Positions 43,869-54,641 are shown, counted from the stretch's first letter. The stretch: DNA of 64,000 nucleotides from Nisaea sediminum (GCF_014904705.1 NZ_JACZCQ010000011.1:1-64000), one strand, 5' to 3'. Notes: generated from the sequence alone by a model not told the origin. Numbers and translations are program-made.

Positions 43869-46013
43869 TTATTCCGCGCCGCTCAGCTTCTTGGGCATCT
43901 CGTTTGACCGCTTCAGAGCGCTGCCGCGGCCGGACAGGCTCGGGTTGGTCATGAAGTAGTTATGTGCCGAAAAGGCGCCCGCATCCGCCGCCACCCGGAC
44001 ATAGCGCCCGTCCGGCTGCGCGATCCAGGAATTCGTCTCGTCCTTCAGGTTCGCGACCATGATCTGGTCGAGCACCTGCCGGTGCACCGTCCGGTTCTCG
44101 ATCGGGACGAAATGTTCGACCCGCCGGTCCAGGTTGCGGGGCATCCAGTCGGCGGAGGAGATGTACACTTTCGCCTGATCCGAGGGAAGCTTCCGTCCGT
44201 TGCCAAAGCAGAAAATCCGGGAATGCTCAAGGAAGCGACCGACGATGCTGCGGACCTGAATGTTCTCCGACAACCCCGGCAGTCCCGGCCTGAGGCAGCA
44301 GATACCGCGGATGACCAAATCGATCTTCACCCCGGCACTGGAGGCCTTGTAGAGCATGTCGATCATGTCCGGATCGACCAGCGAGTTCATCTTGCCCCAG
44401 ATCGCGGCCGGCTTGCCTTCCCGCGCGAAACCGATCTCCGCTTCGATCAGGTCGTGCAGCTTCTGACGCATGGTCAGCGGCGAGAGCGCCAGCTTGTCCA
44501 TTTGCTGCGGCGTCGCGTAGCCGGTCATGTAATTGAACATGCGCGCGGCATCGCGGCAGAGCACCGGATCGCAGGTAAAGAAAGAGAGGTCTGTGTAGAT
44601 CTTCGCCGTGATCGGATGGTAGTTGCCGGTCCCGAAATGGACGTAGTTGCGGAGCCCGTTCCCCTCGCGGCGCACCACCAGCGAAATCTTCGCGTGAGTC
44701 TTGAGATCGACGAAACCGTAGACCACCTGAACGCCGGCCCGCTCCAGATCGCGCGCGAGGCGGATATTCGCCTCCTCGTCGAACCGGGCCTTCAGCTCGA
44801 CCATCGCGGTCACGGTCTTGCCGGATTCCGCCGCCTCGATCAGCGCGTTGACGATCGGGCTGCCCTTAGAGGTGCGGTAGAGGGTCTGCTTGATCGAGAC
44901 CACCGCCGGATCGGCCGCCGCCTGACGCAGGAACTGCACCACCACGTCGAAACTCTCGTAGGGATGATGGACAACGATGTCCTTGGCGCGGATCGCGGCC
45001 AGGCAATCGCCGCCGAAATCGCGGATCCGTTCCGGGAAACGCGGATTGAACGGCATCCAGAGCAGGTCCGGCCGTTCGCCGACGATGAGCTGGGAGAGAT
45101 CGGCCAAACCGACCATCTCGTCCAGCGTGAAGAGATCCTCCGGCGCGACCTTCATTTCTTCGATGACGAAGTCACGCAGGAAATCAGGCATATCCCGGTT
45201 CATGGAGAGCCGGATGACATTGCCCCGCCGGCGCCGCTTCAGGGCGGATTCGAAGGACAGGACCAAGTCTTCCGCTTCTTCGTCGATTTCCATCTCGCTG
45301 TCGCGCAGCACGCGGAAAATGCCGTGACCGGAGACCTCGAAGTTCGGGAACAGCTGATCGGTGTATTTGATGATCACCTGCTCGATCGCGATGAAGCGGA
45401 TATCGTCTCCCGGAAGCCGCACGAAGCGCCCGACCTGGGCCGGCAGAGGCAGCAGCGCCTCCATGTCGATCCCGTTCGTCGGGTTGGTCAGCTGCATGGC
45501 GAGACAGACACCACCGTTCGGCAGGAACGGAAACGGGTGCGCCGGGTCGATGGCGAGCGGCGTCAGCAGCGGAAAGATGTGATCGATGAAATGCGTATCG
45601 AGCCATTTGGTATCGGCTGCCGTCAGATCGTCGGCGCCAATCAGGTGAAAGCCCGCCTGCCGCAATTCGCCCAGCAGCTTGCTCAGGTACTGCTGCTGCA
45701 CGGCGATGAGTTCGGCGGCCTTCTCGGCAATTGCGATCAGCTGGTTGCCCGGCGACAGCCCGTCGGCGCTCGTGGTCGCGACACCGGCATTCACCATGCC
45801 TTTCAGCCCGGCCACGCGGACCGTATAGAACTCGTCTAGGTTCGATGCGGAGATCGAGACGAAGCGCAGGCGCTCGAGCAGCGGGTGGGCCGGGTTGTCG
45901 GCCTCCTCCAGCACACGGTGATTGAAGCTCAGCCACGAGAGTTCCCGATTGAAGAAGCGCTCGGGCGACGCGGCATCGACATGCACAATGTTTTCCGGCT
46001 GACTCTCGCTCAC
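43869..46013 (-). CDS. ppk: Polyphosphate kinase 1
   Basis: The product has 714 residues, the standard PPK1 length. '[20 protein letters not shown]' opens the N-domain. The autophosphorylated histidine lies in '[20 protein letters not shown]', and the second phosphohistidine-site region in '[13 protein letters not shown]'. It builds polyphosphate from ATP reversibly. It is upstream of ppx on the same strand. Confidence 0.96.
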   Translation of the reverse strand: MSESQPENIVHVDAASPERFFNRELSWLSFNHRVLEEADNPAHPLLERLRFVSISASNLDEFYTVRVAGLKGMVNAGVATTSADGLSPGNQLIAIAEKAAELIAVQQQYLSKLLGELRQAGFHLIGADDLTAADTKWLDTHFIDHIFPLLTPLAIDPAHPFPFLPNGGVCLAMQLTNPTNGIDMEALLPLPAQVGRFVRLPGDDIRFIAIEQVIIKYTDQLFPNFEVSGHGIFRVLRDSEMEIDEEAEDLVLSFESALKRRRRGNVIRLSMNRDMPDFLRDFVIEEMKVAPEDLFTLDEMVGLADLSQLIVGERPDLLWMPFNPRFPERIRDFGGDCLAAIRAKDIVVHHPYESFDVVVQFLRQAAADPAVVSIKQTLYRTSKGSPIVNALIEAAESGKTVTAMVELKARFDEEANIRLARDLERAGVQVVYGFVDLKTHAKISLVVRREGNGLRNYVHFGTGNYHPITAKIYTDLSFFTCDPVLCRDAARMFNYMTGYATPQQMDKLALSPLTMRQKLHDLIEAEIGFAREGKPAAIWGKMNSLVDPDMIDMLYKASSAGVKIDLVIRGICCLRPGLPGLSENIQVRSIVGRFLEHSRIFCFGNGRKLPSDQAKVYISSADWMPRNLDRRVEHFVPIENRTVHRQVLDQIMVANLKDETNSWIAQPDGRYVRVAADAGAFSAHNYFMTNPSLSGRGSALKRSNEMPKKLSGAE

Positions 46014-46067
46014 GAAATCGCCTCCTGGTCTTCACTGCCTCGCGGGACCTGACAGCGCAAGCAGCGC

Positions 46068-46970
46068 TCAATGCTGTCTTAACACAGGTCGGCCCGGGAT
46101 ATGGAATATCCCGGGCCGGAAACTAGTCGCGTCATGTTGCAGTTCGGTGGCGGGTTTCCCCTTCCTCCCGGGAAAACCGTCCCGCTCCCAGAGCGTGCTG
46201 CGGAAGGCGCCGCCGTCCATCAGCAGGTTCTGGCCGTTGATGTAGCCGGCATGGGCGCTGCAGAGGAAGGCGCAGGTCTGGCCGAACTCGTCCGGCGTAC
46301 CGAAGCGACCGGCGGTGTGCGCCGCGGCTTCCTTGGCGTAGTAGGTCTCGAAATCGACCCCGGCCTTCTGGGCCTGCAGCTTCATGTTGCCGCGCAGCCG
46401 GTCGGTATCGAACGGACCCGGCAGCAGGCCGTTGATCGTCACGCCGTCCTTCGCCACCTCGCGGGCGATCCCGGCACAGAAGCCGGTCAGGCCAGCGCGG
46501 GCACCGTTGGAGAGACCGAGGATCGCGATCGGCGACTTCACGGCGCCGGAGGTGATGTTCACGATGCGGCCGAACTTGCGCTCGATCATGCCGTCGACCG
46601 TCGCCTTGATCAGCTCGATCGCGGTCAGCATGTTGGCATCGACGGCCTTGATCCAGTCGTCGCGGGTCCAGTCTCGGAAATTGCCCGGCGGCGGGCCACC
46701 CGCATTGTTCACCAGGATGTCGAGCTGCGCGTTGAACGGCGCCAGCGCCTTCTCGCGGCCTTCCGGCGTGGTGATGTCGCAGGCCACAGCATGCACGGTG
46801 ACGCCGGTCGCCGAACGGATCTCGTCGGCCGCGGCCTCGATCGCTTCCGGCGTGCGCGAACAGATGGTGAGGTCGACCCCGTTCTCAGCCAGCGCCATCG
46901 CCGACGCCTTGCCGAGACCTTTGCTCGACGCGCAGACGAGCGCTTTCTTCCCTTTGATTCCCAGATCCAT
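46068..46970 (-). CDS. SDR-family reductase with replaced YxxxK motif and C-terminal extension
   Basis: The product has 300 residues. The Rossmann motif reads 'VCASSKGLGKASAMALAENG' and NNAG is present (ILVNNAGGPPPGN). At the catalytic site 'NITSGAVKSPIAILGLSNGA' is followed by R-A-G, so the YxxxK position reads S-N-G-A-R; this atypical 3-oxoacyl-reductase-like subgroup is known from other bacteria. Related proteins stop near 'LMDGGAF'; here ~38 more residues follow, crossing a perfect inverted repeat that would suit a terminator. The extension may come from loss of the original stop codon. Confidence 0.85.
   Translation of the reverse strand: MDLGIKGKKALVCASSKGLGKASAMALAENGVDLTICSRTPEAIEAAADEIRSATGVTVHAVACDITTPEGREKALAPFNAQLDILVNNAGGPPPGNFRDWTRDDWIKAVDANMLTAIELIKATVDGMIERKFGRIVNITSGAVKSPIAILGLSNGARAGLTGFCAGIAREVAKDGVTINGLLPGPFDTDRLRGNMKLQAQKAGVDFETYYAKEAAAHTAGRFGTPDEFGQTCAFLCSAHAGYINGQNLLMDGGAFRSTLWERDGFPGRKGKPATELQHDATSFRPGIFHIPGRPVLRQH
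46091..46117. repeat. Perfect 12-base inverted repeat inside the SDR C-terminal extension
   Basis: GGCCCGGGATAT and ATATCCCGGGCC flank a 3-base GGA loop. Such a stem normally sits downstream of a gene. Here it is translated as part of the extra C-terminal residues. No T tract follows it. Confidence 0.8.
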
Positions 46971-47014
46971 GGATAGTGCTCCGTTTTGAGTGTTTTTCTT
47001 GTTTCCGTCGGGCG

Positions 47015-47731
47015 CTAGCGCGCTCCCCGAGCCTCCAGAACCCGGCGCGCGAGCGGCAGCGTGATCCGGCGTCCTTCGGCAAGCGACATGGCGTCGATGG
47101 CTTCCACCATCGCCTGCGCCTCAAGAAATGATCGTTCCATGCGCCCGACCAAAAAGGCCAGAACCTCTTCAGCAACGAACAATTGCCTGTCACGAAAGAG
47201 TTTGTCCATCACGCCGGTGATGAGCGCATCGTCCGGATCGCTGATCGCGACCGCCGGCAGCGCCGCGAACCGCGACTTCACGTCGGGTGGCGTCAGCGCC
47301 ATTCGGGAAACCGGCGTGCGGGAGAGCACGAGCAGGGCCCCGCGACGCTCGACGAGCATGTTGTAGAGATGGAATGCCGGCACACCGGGCAGGCTCTCGT
47401 CCACATTGTCGAGCACGGCATAGCGGTTGTCGCCCAGCAGTGCCGGCAGAACGCCGACATCGAGATCGGACGGCCGTAGCATCACCGCTTCCGCCTTGCG
47501 CGCCCAGACTTCCGCCAGGTGCGATTTTCCGCAGGCTTCCGGGCCGTAGACGTTCAATCCCCAGGTGGCGTCGGGCCAGGCCGGCCAGGAATCGATCCAG
47601 GCCGTCGCCGCCTCGTTGCAGCTCGAGACGAGATACTCCCCCCTATCGTAGGCAGGGCGGTGCTCAAGCGTCAGTGGCAGCTGCCCGCCCTCACTGCCCG
47701 CGAGGAGCGATCTATTGTTCCGGTCCGTCAT
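47015..47731 (-). CDS. hdaA: HdaA, regulatory inactivator of DnaA
   Basis: The product has 238 residues, a short DnaA-like AAA+ protein without the DNA-binding domain. An N-terminal beta-clamp-binding motif is visible (GGQLPLTL). 'LNVYGPEACGKSHLAEVW' is the Walker A/P-loop, with a Walker B-like 'NRYAVLDNVD'. 'VSRMALTPPDVKSRFAAL' resembles sensor I/box VII. In Caulobacter, HdaA with the clamp stimulates DnaA ATP hydrolysis to limit replication initiation. It follows the permease gene by 18 bases on the same strand. Confidence 0.9.
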   Translation of the reverse strand: MTDRNNRSLLAGSEGGQLPLTLEHRPAYDRGEYLVSSCNEAATAWIDSWPAWPDATWGLNVYGPEACGKSHLAEVWARKAEAVMLRPSDLDVGVLPALLGDNRYAVLDNVDESLPGVPAFHLYNMLVERRGALLVLSRTPVSRMALTPPDVKSRFAALPAVAISDPDDALITGVMDKLFRDRQLFVAEEVLAFLVGRMERSFLEAQAMVEAIDAMSLAEGRRITLPLARRVLEARGAR

Positions 47732-47749
47732 GCTGTCTTGTTGACCCGC

Positions 47750-48838
47750 TCAGTGTCCGTCTTTGCCGGCATCATCGTCCGCCGGCGGTATGCCATGTAG
47801 ATGGAGTGGACTGGCGAGATATCTAGAGAGCGCAAACCGGGTCAGTACCCCGATGACCGCCGCAACTGGCACCGCGATCAGCACGCCGAGGAAGCCGAAG
47901 AGCGCACCGCCAGCAAGCAGAGCGAACATCACCCAGACGGGGTGGAGGCCGACGGCGTCGCCGACGAGGTTGGGGGTGAGGAAATTGCCCTCGATCGCCT
48001 GCCCCAAAACGAAGACGCCCGCGACGATGGCAACCGGTGTCAGACTGTCGAACTGCAGGGCCGCGAGGCCGATGCTCAAAAGCCCGCCGAAAATCGATCC
48101 GACGAACGGAACGAAGGAGATCAGTCCGGCGAAGAGACCGATGATCACGCCGAAATCGAGCCCCGCAACCGTCAGGCCGACCGCATAGAAGCCACCGAGG
48201 ATCAGGCAAACCGATCCCTGCCCCCGCACAAAGGAGGCCAGCGTCCGGTCGATGATGCTTGCCTGCTCCCGGATCGTTCCCGCCTGCGCCCGCGGCAGCC
48301 AGCCGTCGACCGCTGCCACGATGTGATCCCAGTCCCGGAGCAGATAGAACGCGACGATCGGGGTGATCACCAGAAGCGACAGCAGATTGGCGACCGCGGC
48401 GCCGCCGCTGAGCACCTGCCCGGCGACCGTGAGCATCCACTTCCCCGCCTGGGCCGCGATCGCGGGCAGATCGAGGCTATCGGCCCCGCCATTGCCGAGC
48501 CAGGCTCGCGCCATATTGAGCAGCGGCTCCGTCGTGACGGAGAGCCGCTCGATATAGTTCGGAAGGGTCTTCGCGAGTTGCATCGCCTGTGCCTGGATCA
48601 GCGGGATCAGCAGAAGCAGCAGTCCGGTCCCGGCGAAAAAGAAGCCAAGCAGGACGACGGCGGTACCGGCCGTCCGCGACATCTTCAGCCGCTCGCATCG
48701 GTCCACCAGAGGATCCAGAAAATATGCGATCGCCATACCGGCCGCGAACGGCACCAGCACGCTCTTCAGAAAGTAAATCGCCAGCAGAAAAGCGGCGAGC
48801 AAGCCGGCCCAGAAGGTGAGCCGTTCACGCTGGGTCAT
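47750..48838 (-). CDS. perM: AI-2E family / PerM-type permease
   Basis: The product has 362 residues with about eight membrane helices, starting 'FWAGLLAAFLLAIYFLKS' and 'LVPFAAGMAIAYFLDPLVDR'. The conserved core 'LISFVPFVGSIFGGLLSIGL' followed by 'GNFLTPNLVGDAVGLHPVWV' is typical of the AI-2E/PerM exporter family. Its substrate is not known. The order DUF2066 - perM - hdaA is a common alphaproteobacterial block. It lies 48 bases downstream of the DUF2066 gene. Confidence 0.9.
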   Translation of the reverse strand: MTQRERLTFWAGLLAAFLLAIYFLKSVLVPFAAGMAIAYFLDPLVDRCERLKMSRTAGTAVVLLGFFFAGTGLLLLLIPLIQAQAMQLAKTLPNYIERLSVTTEPLLNMARAWLGNGGADSLDLPAIAAQAGKWMLTVAGQVLSGGAAVANLLSLLVITPIVAFYLLRDWDHIVAAVDGWLPRAQAGTIREQASIIDRTLASFVRGQGSVCLILGGFYAVGLTVAGLDFGVIIGLFAGLISFVPFVGSIFGGLLSIGLAALQFDSLTPVAIVAGVFVLGQAIEGNFLTPNLVGDAVGLHPVWVMFALLAGGALFGFLGVLIAVPVAAVIGVLTRFALSRYLASPLHLHGIPPADDDAGKDGH

Positions 48839-48886
48839 GACGCGTTCCGATGCGGCTGGGGGAACAACCAGGCGTGTGACACGGCA

Positions 48887-50158
48887 TCACTGCACCAGAG
48901 GCGGGAGAATGAGCGGCTGCGCCGGAGCGGGCGCCGGCTCGGGGGACGGCGGCAGAACCGGCTGCAGTTGCGGCGCCGGGCGGTATCTTTCCGGCAACTC
49001 CGTGCCTTCCTTGTAGAGAATCCAATTACCGCCCATTTCCTCGAGCACGAGGCCTCTCTGTTTCAGGGCAAGAGCAAGCTGGTCCGCGTCGCCATTGATC
49101 CAGACGTCGATCAGGGCTTCCGTGCGGGATATCCGGAGCATCTCCCGACGCGAGATCGAGGAGACGCCGTCCAGTCCCTTGCGGACCTCCAGCCAGTAGT
49201 CGAAAGACGGCACCGGAACCAGCACCGTCACCCGTGTCTCGAGCCCCGGACTGATGAGGTTCTCGGTTTTCCAGGCTTCCTGAATTTCCGACGCGGCAGC
49301 CTTCGCGGCGGCCGCAAGAAGATCCGAGCCGGCCGCACCCGCGTCCGGCGCCACGGTGCGGATCAGCGACTGCCCGTCGGCGACGCCGCCGACATAGATC
49401 AGATTAAGCTCCACCGCCTGCGTGCCGGCATCGGTGGTCACGGTCCTCGCATTGGCGATCACGGCCTGCGCAGCACCGTAGCGTGCCCCGATGGTCTGGA
49501 TTGCTTCCCGGTCGACGAGAACCGCCTGCACCGCCGAAATGTCCCTGATGTCGGCGAGATCGCCGTAGGGGACGGTGATCGGCACCAGACCGTCTCCCGC
49601 ACCCCGTTCGAGCCAGGCGGCGAGCCAGGGGCTTTCCTCTTCCCAGAGCAGCGGCTTGCGGCCGTCGTTATAGACCGGAAGGATCAATACAGGACGCGAG
49701 GCGACCTCCGCATAGGCAATGCCCCGCGCGTTGAAAAACTGCCGCACGGCGAGCGGATTGAAGCGGAAATTGAGCGATCCGAGATAGCGCACGTCCGACG
49801 TGCGCTCCCGCGCGACCTCATAGCCCACCGTGAGTCCGACAAGCTCCTCGTCCGACAGGGCCGGAATCTGGGCCGCATTGCTTTTCGGAACGAGGCGATC
49901 CAAAAGCCGCCGCCAGGCGTCCCGGCGGCCCTGAACGATCGCCTTCGCCTGGGCGTCGGCGGCGGTCGCGGCCTGGACGTCGACGGCGACAGCGCGCACT
50001 TCGAACACCCTGTCCTCGTCCGACTGCGCCCGTGCTCCGGACACGGCGCCGCTCACCAGAAGCGCTGCCAACGCCAGCATGCCGATACATCGCCGCGCGG
50101 CCCCGCCCGTCCCCGCCGGAAGCCGGCGCCAGTGCATATTCGTGATCAGCTCAAACAT
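48887..50158 (-). CDS. DUF2066 domain-containing periplasmic protein
   Basis: The product has 423 residues from the ATG at 50158, which has GAGAG seven bases upstream. Extra in-frame sequence reaches 50224. A signal peptide 'CIGMLALAALLVSGAVSGARA' is visible. The mature part matches DUF2066: an early 'AIVQGRRDAWRRLLDRLVPK' and a long middle region with 'YLGSLNFRFNPLAVRQFF'. The C-terminus is Pro/Ala-rich. The function of the family is not known. The neighbourhood (purM divergent, perM-hdaA downstream) is the usual one. Confidence 0.85.
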   Translation of the reverse strand: MFELITNMHWRRLPAGTGGAARRCIGMLALAALLVSGAVSGARAQSDEDRVFEVRAVAVDVQAATAADAQAKAIVQGRRDAWRRLLDRLVPKSNAAQIPALSDEELVGLTVGYEVARERTSDVRYLGSLNFRFNPLAVRQFFNARGIAYAEVASRPVLILPVYNDGRKPLLWEEESPWLAAWLERGAGDGLVPITVPYGDLADIRDISAVQAVLVDREAIQTIGARYGAAQAVIANARTVTTDAGTQAVELNLIYVGGVADGQSLIRTVAPDAGAAGSDLLAAAAKAAASEIQEAWKTENLISPGLETRVTVLVPVPSFDYWLEVRKGLDGVSSISRREMLRISRTEALIDVWINGDADQLALALKQRGLVLEEMGGNWILYKEGTELPERYRPAPQLQPVLPPSPEPAPAPAQPLILPPLVQ

Positions 50159-50269
50159 CCCTGAACTCTCTGGCCTGCAGCCAAATCCGCTTGCGGTCCA
50201 AGCGCCCCCGTCATAAACCCTCACCCGGGCAGAAAAATGGCACCCGGCACTGCCCGAGTCTTATACCGG

Positions 50270-51366
<1,097 letters not shown>

Positions 51367-51370
<4 letters not shown>

Positions 51371-52035
51371 GCAAGGCCAGGCTCAGGGTCGGCGTTCTCG
51401 TATCCGGCAGCGGCAGCAACCTGCAGGCGTTGATCGATTCCTGCGCCGCCCCGGACCATCCGGCGGAGATCGTCACGGTGATCTCCAACCGGCCGGGGGT
51501 GAAGGCGCTCGACCGGGCGAAGAAGGCCGGCATCGAGGCGGTGACCGTCGATCACAAGGCCTATCCCGACCGGGAGAGCTTCGACGCGGAAATGCAGCGC
51601 GCGCTTGATGCCGCCGGGGTAGAGTTCATCTGCCTCGCCGGCTTCATGCGCCTGCTGACGACCGGGTTCGTCGAGCACTGGTCCCGGCGGATGATCAATA
51701 TCCACCCCTCCCTGCTGCCCTCCTTCAAGGGCCTGAACGTGCAGCAGCGGGCGATCGATGCCGGCGCGCGCTTCTCCGGCTGCACCGTGCATTTCGTGAC
51801 CCCGGAAATGGATGTCGGACCGATCATCCAGCAGGCGGTGGTGCCGATCCATCAGGACGACAGCGCCGAGAGCCTTGCGGCGCGCATTCTGGAGCAGGAG
51901 CACCGGATCTATCCGGCCAGCCTGCGTTGGATCGCGGAAGGCCGGATCCGCATCGAAGGCGAACGGGTGCTGCTCGACAGTGCCACACATCCGGACACAT
52001 CACTGCTCAATCCGGCACCCGAGGCCACAAGATAG
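51367..52035 (+). CDS. purN: Phosphoribosylglycinamide formyltransferase
   Basis: The product has 222 residues starting at a GTG overlapping the purM stop (GTGA). '[16 protein letters not shown]' is the phosphate-binding loop. '[20 protein letters not shown]' with '[12 protein letters not shown]' contains the catalytic His of the N-x-H-P-S motif, and '[18 protein letters not shown]' the conserved Asp. It transfers the formyl group from 10-formyltetrahydrofolate to GAR. The purM-purN pairing is universal in proteobacteria. Confidence 0.96.
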
Positions 52036-52125
52036 GGCCTTGGCGCTCACGGCGCGGTGATTTATACAAATTTCTGAACAATCGAACCGGGCCACGTGCC
52101 CGGCCGGTATCCTAGCGGAGGTAAC

Positions 52126-52263
52126 ATGGCTGGAAGCAACGCGCAGTCCGATGGCGACTACGTCGAACACAAGCAGAATTACGCAGGTTTCATCACCCTG
52201 CTGAAATGGTCGACCGTCAGCGTCGTCATTCTGCTGATCCTGATGGCGGCCTTCCTCGTCTGA
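52126..52263 (+). CDS. aa3-type cytochrome c oxidase subunit IV
   Basis: The product is a 45-residue membrane peptide with GGAGG 5-9 bases before its ATG. A short soluble start (SDGDYVEHKQNYAGFITLLK) precedes one hydrophobic helix (VSVVILLILMAAFLV). The Y-x-x-H-x-x-x-Y-x-G-F pattern plus a single helix is the bacterial aa3-oxidase subunit IV family. In Rhodobacter and Paracoccus this peptide binds the oxidase core and is not needed for activity. No oxidase core genes lie near it. It is followed directly by a strong terminator. Confidence 0.88.
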   Translation: MAGSNAQSDGDYVEHKQNYAGFITLLKWSTVSVVILLILMAAFLV

Positions 52264-52283
52264 GGAACCTTCCTGACGAAGCA

Positions 52284-52314
52284 AAAAGGGCCGGTCGAAC
52301 TGACCGGCCCTTTT
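52284..52314. terminator. Bidirectional intrinsic terminator between cox subunit IV gene and ndk
   Basis: The stem GGGCCGGTC/GACCGGCCC with a short loop is flanked by AAAA on the left and TTTT on the right. It can end both the plus-strand oxidase peptide transcript and the minus-strand ndk transcript. Confidence 0.9.
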
Positions 52315-52333
52315 CGTTTGCCCGATATCAGGA

Positions 52334-52756
52334 TCAGCCGACGATTTCGTTGCCGCTGAAGAACTGGGCGATCTCGACCGCGGCCGTTTCCGCGGCATCG
52401 GAACCGTGCACGGTGTTCTCGCCGATGGACTTCGCATAGGCCTTGCGGATGGTGCCCTCGGCGGCTTCCGCCGGGTTGGTCGCGCCCATCACCTCACGAT
52501 ACTTGGCAATCGCGTTCTCGCCTTCGAGAACCTGCACGACGACCGGACCGGAGGTCATGAATTCGACCAGCTCGCCGAAGAACGGACGCGCGCTGTGCAC
52601 GGCGTAGAAGGTCTCGGCCTGGGCCTGGGTCATCTGGATCCGCTTCTGCGCGACGATGCGCAGGCCGGCTTCTTCGATCATTTTGTTCACGCCGCCGGTC
52701 AGGTTCCGCTCGGTGGCGTCCGGCTTGATGATGGAGAAAGTGCGCTGAATGGCCAT
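52334..52756 (-). CDS. ndk: Nucleoside diphosphate kinase
   Basis: The product has 140 residues, a typical Ndk. '[20 protein letters not shown]' starts the protein, and the phosphorylated histidine lies in '[20 protein letters not shown]'. It balances NTP pools using ATP. The start ATG at 52756 was chosen because the longer frame has no Ndk sequence. It has the shared terminator downstream and 157 bases to the next gene upstream. Confidence 0.97.
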   Translation of the reverse strand: MAIQRTFSIIKPDATERNLTGGVNKMIEEAGLRIVAQKRIQMTQAQAETFYAVHSARPFFGELVEFMTSGPVVVQVLEGENAIAKYREVMGATNPAEAAEGTIRKAYAKSIGENTVHGSDAAETAAVEIAQFFSGNEIVG

Positions 52757-52913
52757 CGTGTCTCTCTTCTGGTTCCGCCGGGAGGCCGGAGCCGCCCGCG
52801 AGATGCGATTGAATAAGCTAAACGGGCGCAAAGGCGCCCGGCGCGCGCCTTATAGCGGGCGCGACGGAACGGGGCAAGCCGGGCGATGGCGCGCCTTGCC
52901 CCGGAAATGCAGA

Positions 52914-54131
52914 TTATTTGCGGCGTTTCGCGACCGCGCGCTCGATACGCTCCAGCGCTTCGGTGAGGATCGAACGCGGGCAGGCGATGTTGATGCGCTC
53001 GAAGCCCTCGCCTTCGGACCCGAAGACATAGCCCTCGTCGAAGAGGACCTTCACTTCCTCGTGCATCATTGCTTCCAGCTCGAGCTTGTCGAGCCCGAGG
53101 CCACGGCAGTCGAGCCAGACCAGATAGGTGCCTTCCGGGTGGATCACCTTGATCTCCGGAATGCGCTCGGCGACGAAGCTTTCCAGAAAGTTCGCGTTCC
53201 CGCTCAGGTAATCGAGCACCTGGGAAAGCCATTCCTCGCCCTCGTTGTAGGCGGCCTTGGTCGCCTCCAGGCCGAAGGTATTCATGCCGCCGATACCCGA
53301 GGCCCCGATCTCCTTCACCAGCGCTTTGCGGTGCGCCTCGTTCGAGACGATCATGTTGGAGGTATGCAGGCCGGCGAGGTTGAAGGTCTTGGACGGCGCG
53401 GTGCAGACAATCGAATTGTCCATGAACTCGCGGCCGAGCTTGCCGTACGGGACGAATGTCGAACCGTTCAGCATCAGGTCGCCATGAATCTCGTCGGCGA
53501 TGACGACGACGCCATGCTTGTTGCAGATCTCGCCGAGACGCCGCAGTTCCTCTTCCGTCCAGACCCTGCCGACCGGATTGTGCGGGCTGCAGAGGATCAG
53601 CAGCTTCGTTTTCGGATCTGCCGCCTTCGCCTCCAGATCGGCGAAATCCATGCGGTAGACGCCGTTCTCCATCATCAGTGAGTTGGAGACGACTTCGCGG
53701 CCGTTATTCTCGATCGCATATGTGAAGGGATAATAGACCGGGCGTTGGATCAGCACCTTGTCACCCGGTTCGCTGAGCGCGCGGACCAGCAGGTTCAGGG
53801 CCGGCACGACGCCCGGTGTGTTGACGATCCAGTCGGGGTCGATCTTCCAGCCGTGCCGGCGCTCCATCCAGCCGGTCACCGCCTCGTTGTAATCCGGGGT
53901 GCGAACGACATAGCCGAAGATCGGATGATCGATACGCTTGCGCATGGCATCGAGGATCGGCTGGGCAACCTGGAAGTCCATGTCGGCAACCCACATCGGC
54001 AAGGTGCGGTCGTCCCCGAGGGAGGGGTCGGTGCCCTCCCAGAGCTCGCGCTTGTCGCCGCGCCAGTAGATCTGCCACTTGACGGAATGGGTACCGGTCC
54101 GCCGGATTTCCTGATCGAAATTGTATTTCAC
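52914..54131 (-). CDS. MalY/PatB-type aminotransferase or C-S lyase
   Basis: The product has 405 residues from a GTG at 54131 with GGAG about six bases upstream. It is a fold-type I PLP enzyme with 'TLPMWVADMDFQVAQPILDA' and 'PVYYPFTYAIENNGREVVSN'. 'LCSPHNPVGRVWTEEELRRL' holds the conserved Asn, 'VVVIADEIHGDLML' the Asp, and 'CTAPSKTFNLAGLHTSNMIV' the PLP lysine (SKTF). The MWVADMD and SKTFN motifs are the PatB/MalY group; members cleave cystathionine or related C-S bonds or act as aminotransferases. The substrate is not decided here. It follows holC by 41 bases. Confidence 0.92.
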   Translation of the reverse strand: MKYNFDQEIRRTGTHSVKWQIYWRGDKRELWEGTDPSLGDDRTLPMWVADMDFQVAQPILDAMRKRIDHPIFGYVVRTPDYNEAVTGWMERRHGWKIDPDWIVNTPGVVPALNLLVRALSEPGDKVLIQRPVYYPFTYAIENNGREVVSNSLMMENGVYRMDFADLEAKAADPKTKLLILCSPHNPVGRVWTEEELRRLGEICNKHGVVVIADEIHGDLMLNGSTFVPYGKLGREFMDNSIVCTAPSKTFNLAGLHTSNMIVSNEAHRKALVKEIGASGIGGMNTFGLEATKAAYNEGEEWLSQVLDYLSGNANFLESFVAERIPEIKVIHPEGTYLVWLDCRGLGLDKLELEAMMHEEVKVLFDEGYVFGSEGEGFERINIACPRSILTEALERIERAVAKRRK

Positions 54132-54172
54132 CTGTTGCTCCAGGGGTTTCTGGTTGTCGTTCCCGCCGGCGG

Positions 54173-54622
54173 TCAGCCGGCCTTTTCCCATCCACCGGCA
54201 TCCGTCTGCCGCCAGTAGGCAAGCGTGTGGCCGGAATCCTTGTAGTTCTTCCATCGGGCCCGCGCCGCCGCGACCGCTTCGTTGTTCCGGCCGTCGAACA
54301 GCTCGAACACGCGCTCGAAATCGCCGATATGGCCCGAGGTCGCACCGTCCGTCAGGAAGAGGAACCTGGCGCCGTTCGGATTTTCGTCCTCGACGGTGAG
54401 CCAGACCGGCTGGTCCTCGGCATGGCCGTCCTTCTCGCTGCCGTGCGGCAGCCAGCTGTCCGGATCGTAGGACCAGAGATGGGCGTTCAGATCGGCGACC
54501 CTCTCCTCGCTCGACGCCATCACGACCACACGCGCCTCTGCCTGAAGCGACTTTTCGAGCAGCTTCGGCAGAGCCCATTCAAGGGGGCGCGCGGTCAAAT
54601 GGTAGAAGTTGATGTCCGTCAT
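54173..54622 (-). CDS. holC: DNA polymerase III chi subunit
   Basis: The product has 149 residues. 'INFYHLTARPLEWALPKLLE' and 'LWSYDPDSWLPHGSEKDGHA' are conserved in HolC, and 'VWLTVEDENPNGARFLFLTD' follows. Chi bridges the clamp loader and SSB during lagging-strand synthesis. It lies just downstream of pepA on the same strand (19-base gap), a common proteobacterial pairing. Confidence 0.93.
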   Translation of the reverse strand: MTDINFYHLTARPLEWALPKLLEKSLQAEARVVVMASSEERVADLNAHLWSYDPDSWLPHGSEKDGHAEDQPVWLTVEDENPNGARFLFLTDGATSGHIGDFERVFELFDGRNNEAVAAARARWKNYKDSGHTLAYWRQTDAGGWEKAG

Positions 54623-54641
54623 CAGAGGAGTGTCGAAGCCG

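Noticed and set aside
47801-50164. 787-residue plus-strand open frame
   Set aside because: Antisense to the PerM-type permease and DUF2066 genes. It is a highly charged, Gln/Arg-rich product with no recognisable domain.
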